A stretch of DNA of 64,000 nucleotides from assembly GCA_020205615.1 (NCBI GenBank), contig JAINUW010000762.1, positions 124,001 through 188,000 of the forward strand. Reading direction: 5' to 3'. Shown piece by piece: positions 61,080 through 64,000 of this stretch. How positions within the stretch are numbered: the first letter of the stretch is position 1; each line of letters starts with the position of its first letter. Made by a program: the position numbers and the translations under genes. The DNA comes from Panax quinquefolius. Its lineage: Eukaryota; Streptophyta; Magnoliopsida; Apiales; Araliaceae. The notes below the pieces were generated by a model. The model ran no database searches and was not told where the DNA came from. It saw nothing but the letters and a program-made list of their open reading frames with translations.

Positions 61080-62335
61080 ATGTCGAATCGAGAATATTAA
61101 CAATGGAAATGAGACCGTGGAGACGCTCAGATTCACCAACGAGGAGAACGGCAACAGTCGGGCAATGTTCCTCCCGTGAACAACACCACCGAAAAAGATG
61201 ATGAACGAGGGATGTTTAGAAGTTTTTTTGTAGCTCATGCAAAATCGCACGAGGAGACTCGTGTTCAAAATATGTGAGGAAATGATAAGAATTCACGGGT
61301 TGTCACAAATGCAAGCAGCTCAAAGAGTCGGGACCACTGTAATTTAAGGGAAAGCCGATCCGATCACAAGCGGAAACACGGGTCAAGCAAATTACCAAGA
61401 TATTCGATGTCTGGGATGCACTTGAGGAATGAAGGTTCCATTCGCCACCTTTATGTTCCGTGGCATGAGGCAGATCATCGGTGGGAGTCTCAGGAAGTTG
61501 CACTCCATCCACCGCACTCTCAAGATGTCTGGGAGACGCTTTCAGAACTATTTAATGACAAATACTTTCCGAAAAGTGTTCGGCTATACGAAGGAAGTGG
61601 AGTTCATTAGATTAGAGCAAAACAATACGATTTGTCTCAAAGACGAGGCAAAGTTTGCAGAGTTATCCGTGTTTCAGACTCATTTGGTGGAGAATGAGGA
61701 ACGATGACGCGGATGTTTTTAGAGGTTTCAAACCCAAGATACGCCAAGATCTCATTTCTCATAAATTTTCTCTATTCAGATATGTTGTAAAATGTGGCTC
61801 AATTATTAGAGCGAGATAACGAGTAGTATGCTCAACCGAGGGACCACAACCAGATCGGATCGTACTGTAGATAGTAGCCAATGTAATAATGATAACCAAA
61901 TGGAGAAAGAAAACAGACGGACAAAATGGTAACCACTCCGGTGGTAATCATGGCCATGAAAATAGAAGAAGCGAAGTCAGAGGAGATTTTAAAAAGAGGA
62001 GATTTAACAACGACTATGTGAAGACGATAAAGGTTTAAGAAGAATCGGTTCTAAGTGGAGAGAAATCACCACCCATTATATGCTATAAATGCGAAAAGAG
62101 GGACATATCACCAAACCGCCACAACAGCTCAAGGTATGCTATAATTGTGGAAAGGAAGGACATATCGCCGAGATCAGACAAGAGAATAAACCTAGTTCAA
62201 TGGGGACGGTGACTCAAAAGATCGTCCCCGTAAAAGTCAAAGTCAACGATTCCGGAAGAGCGCTTTGTCAGGATCGGGTCATAATGCGAGAACCCAAACG
62301 AGGTGATCACGGTAAGCTATTTATAAATTCTCGCT
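61080..62335 (+). pseudogene. Element C gag with two zinc knuckles
   Basis: Capsid-like sequence appears in pieces (RRFQNYLMTNTFRKVF, FAELSVFQTHLVENEER). Two CCHC knuckles are close together near 62085-62115 (CYKC in one frame) and 62125-62170 (VCYNCGKEGHIAE). Several stops and frame changes. Confidence 0.75.
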
Positions 62336-62379
62336 AAGTTTATACCTTACTTGATAATTTGTATACCCATTCATTTATC

Positions 62380-64000
62380 TCTCCCGCATGTGCTCAACGC
62401 TTAAACTCGACTCCGAGAAATTAGACTTCGACCTATCTCGTGGAAACTCCGCTAGAGAAACTTTCATCACATCCATCGCTTATAAATCTTGTTTGATTCA
62501 AGTTGGCACCATCACCTCACCGTTGAATTTTATCTCTTTAAAGATACTTGCTTTTGATGTGATTTTAGGATTGATCGTTAACTACTCATCATGCCAAAAT
62601 TGATTGTTTTCGTAAGGTTGTTAGTTTTCATATTCCTAACCAACCCGTTGTATTTAATTCAAGCAACTAAACCATTAAAATCAATCATCGCCATATCTAA
62701 TCATAAAGCTATTCGCTTATTGAAAAAACTGATGTCAAGCTTTCTTAGCCCATGTTATGGATTTGAATAAAGACACGCCAAATTTGAATAATATTCCGTT
62801 GTTATCGACTTTCCCGACGATTTCAAGAACTTCCCTGGCCTACCCCGTAACGTGAAGTTGAATTTTTATCGATCTTGAACCCGCACAAAGCCCATTTCTA
62901 AAACCCCATATCGAATGGCTCCTATTGAACTTCAGAGTTAAAGGTCCAACTATGTGAATTGTTGGACATCTGCTTCATTCGCCCCAAGACATCTCCTCGG
63001 GGTGCTCCCTGCTTTTATTCAGAAAGAAGAAAGACGGAGTATGCGATTTCAGATCGACTATCTGGAATCGAACCATGTCACCATCAAGAATAGGTATCCT
63101 CTACCTCAGATTGATGACTTGTTCGACCAAATTGTAAGGGGCACAATTTTTTCAAAAATCGATCTTCGCTCGATATCATCACCAAGATTAGAATCGAGGA
63201 TATTCCAAAGACCGCCTTCGTAACTCCCCAGATGGGCATTATGAATTCTTAGTCATGTCTTTCTTGATCGACTAATGCTCCCGCGGCTTTCATGGATATG
63301 ATGAACCGAGTATTCAAGGAATATTTGATCGCTTTGTTGTTGTTTTTATTGATGACATCCTTATATATTCCAAAAGTCGCGGAAGATCATGAGCACCATT
63401 TGAAGTCGGTACTCCAAAGGCTTCGTGAAAACAAACTATATGCCAAATTGAAGAAATGCGAAGTTCGCTCGAGGAAGTAGCATTCCTCGGGCACGTGGTG
63501 TCAAAACAATGGAGTATCCGCTGATCCGGCCAAGATCAAGCAATACAAAGTGGGAGCAAACCAAGTCTGCGGATCAAGCACGTAGTTTTTTGGGCTTACC
63601 GGTTATTATCTGAGATTCGTGGAAGGTTTTTTCTAATCGCTACTCCATTAACTCGCCTAACTCCTAAGGATACAAAATTGCTTGGAGCCAAGAACGCGTA
63701 GAAGAGTTTCCAAGAGCTTAAGAGAGACTTATTTCAAAGAAGACTGTTTCTAACAATACCATCCGGGTTGGATGGATTTGTTATCTACGCCGATGCTTCG
63801 TGCAAAGGGTTGGGATGTGTTCTCATGCAACGCGGGAAAGTCATAGCCTATGCCTCGCGATAACTTAAAGAGTATGAGAGGAATTATCCTACTCATGATC
63901 TAGAGTCAAGGCAAGCAAATAAGCTGCGCTTAAAGATATGGAGGCACTATCTATACGGGGAGAAAGTGGAGATATATTCGCACCATAAAAGCCTTAAATA
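62380..64000 (+). pseudogene. Element C protease, reverse transcriptase and RNase H (partial)
   Basis: Protease-like KLDSEKLDFDLS and FDVILG appear at 62388-62580. RT has VTIKNRYPLPQIDDLFDQ, FSKIDLRS and, in a shifted frame, the FIDD-type block at about 63335-63370. RNase H runs to the window end with the [15 protein letters not shown] stretch (canonical TDHKSL changed to SHHKSL). Short deletions, for instance in the codons after KIDLRS, break the frame. Confidence 0.8.

Larger units (their letters stand above)
60893..64000 (+). mobile_element. Ty3/Gypsy chromovirus, plus strand, internal region of element C, cut by window end
   Basis: Order on the plus strand: gag (about 61080-62330), protease (62380-62620), RT (62890-63600), RNase H (63700 to the end). 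The 3' half and 3' LTR are outside the window. Frames are broken many times. Confidence 0.88.

Noticed and set aside
1..64000. tRNA, rRNA or known microRNA genes
   Set aside because: A visual scan for tRNA T-loop words and for common plant miRNA sequences (miR156, 164, 166, 172, 319, 393) gave nothing convincing. A covariance-model search would be needed to be sure.

Overview
This is nuclear DNA of a flowering plant, probably a eudicot. It is AT-rich, has long (TA)n tracts, spliced genes with GT-AG introns, Stowaway, hAT and Harbinger-type elements, and Ty3/Gypsy chromoviruses. All genes below were joined by hand from splice sites and reading phase. The species cannot be told from the sequence.

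Layout. Positions 1-280 are the tail of a long gypsy LTR. A four-exon S-like RNase T2 gene (2767-4288, +) is followed by a seven-exon hydroxyproline O-galactosyltransferase of the galectin/GT31 type (6502-10119, +) with a G-rich hexamer repeat upstream. A DMP8/9-type DUF679 membrane protein gene (10712-11368, -) comes next. A four-exon L18-family ribosomal protein gene (12038-19868, -) has a complete but decayed 6.6 kb chromovirus in its second intron, and that element carries a hAT MITE. A broken MPSR1-like RING E3 gene (21330-21939, +) and a PHL8-like MYB-CC gene (22907-24462, -) follow.

From 24.5 to 38.8 kb there is mostly AT-rich DNA with MITEs, a 3.25 kb Harbinger-like TIR element and an 0.87 kb inverted-repeat element sitting between (TA)n tracts. 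A previously easy-to-miss three-exon gene at 38867-39946 (-) encodes a 92-residue secreted precursor ending in a DY...NTRHTPPP motif like PSY-type sulfated peptides. After more MITEs comes an R2R3-MYB gene of subgroup 21 (46015-47703, -).

From 49.0 kb to the end is a nest of long-LTR (about 2.6 kb) Tekay-like chromoviruses: element B on the minus strand, a solo LTR inserted in the opposite direction into B's 3' LTR (giving a 2.5 kb inverted repeat), and element C on the plus strand, apparently inserted in B's gag and running off the window. Their reading frames are broken.

The cellular genes are unrelated in function (RNA turnover, arabinogalactan-protein glycosylation, gamete fusion, organelle translation, phosphate/MYB-CC regulation, peptide signalling, organ-boundary MYB). 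There is no operon or gene cluster. The main stories are the hidden peptide gene, the DMP8/9 orthologue and the several layers of nested transposons.
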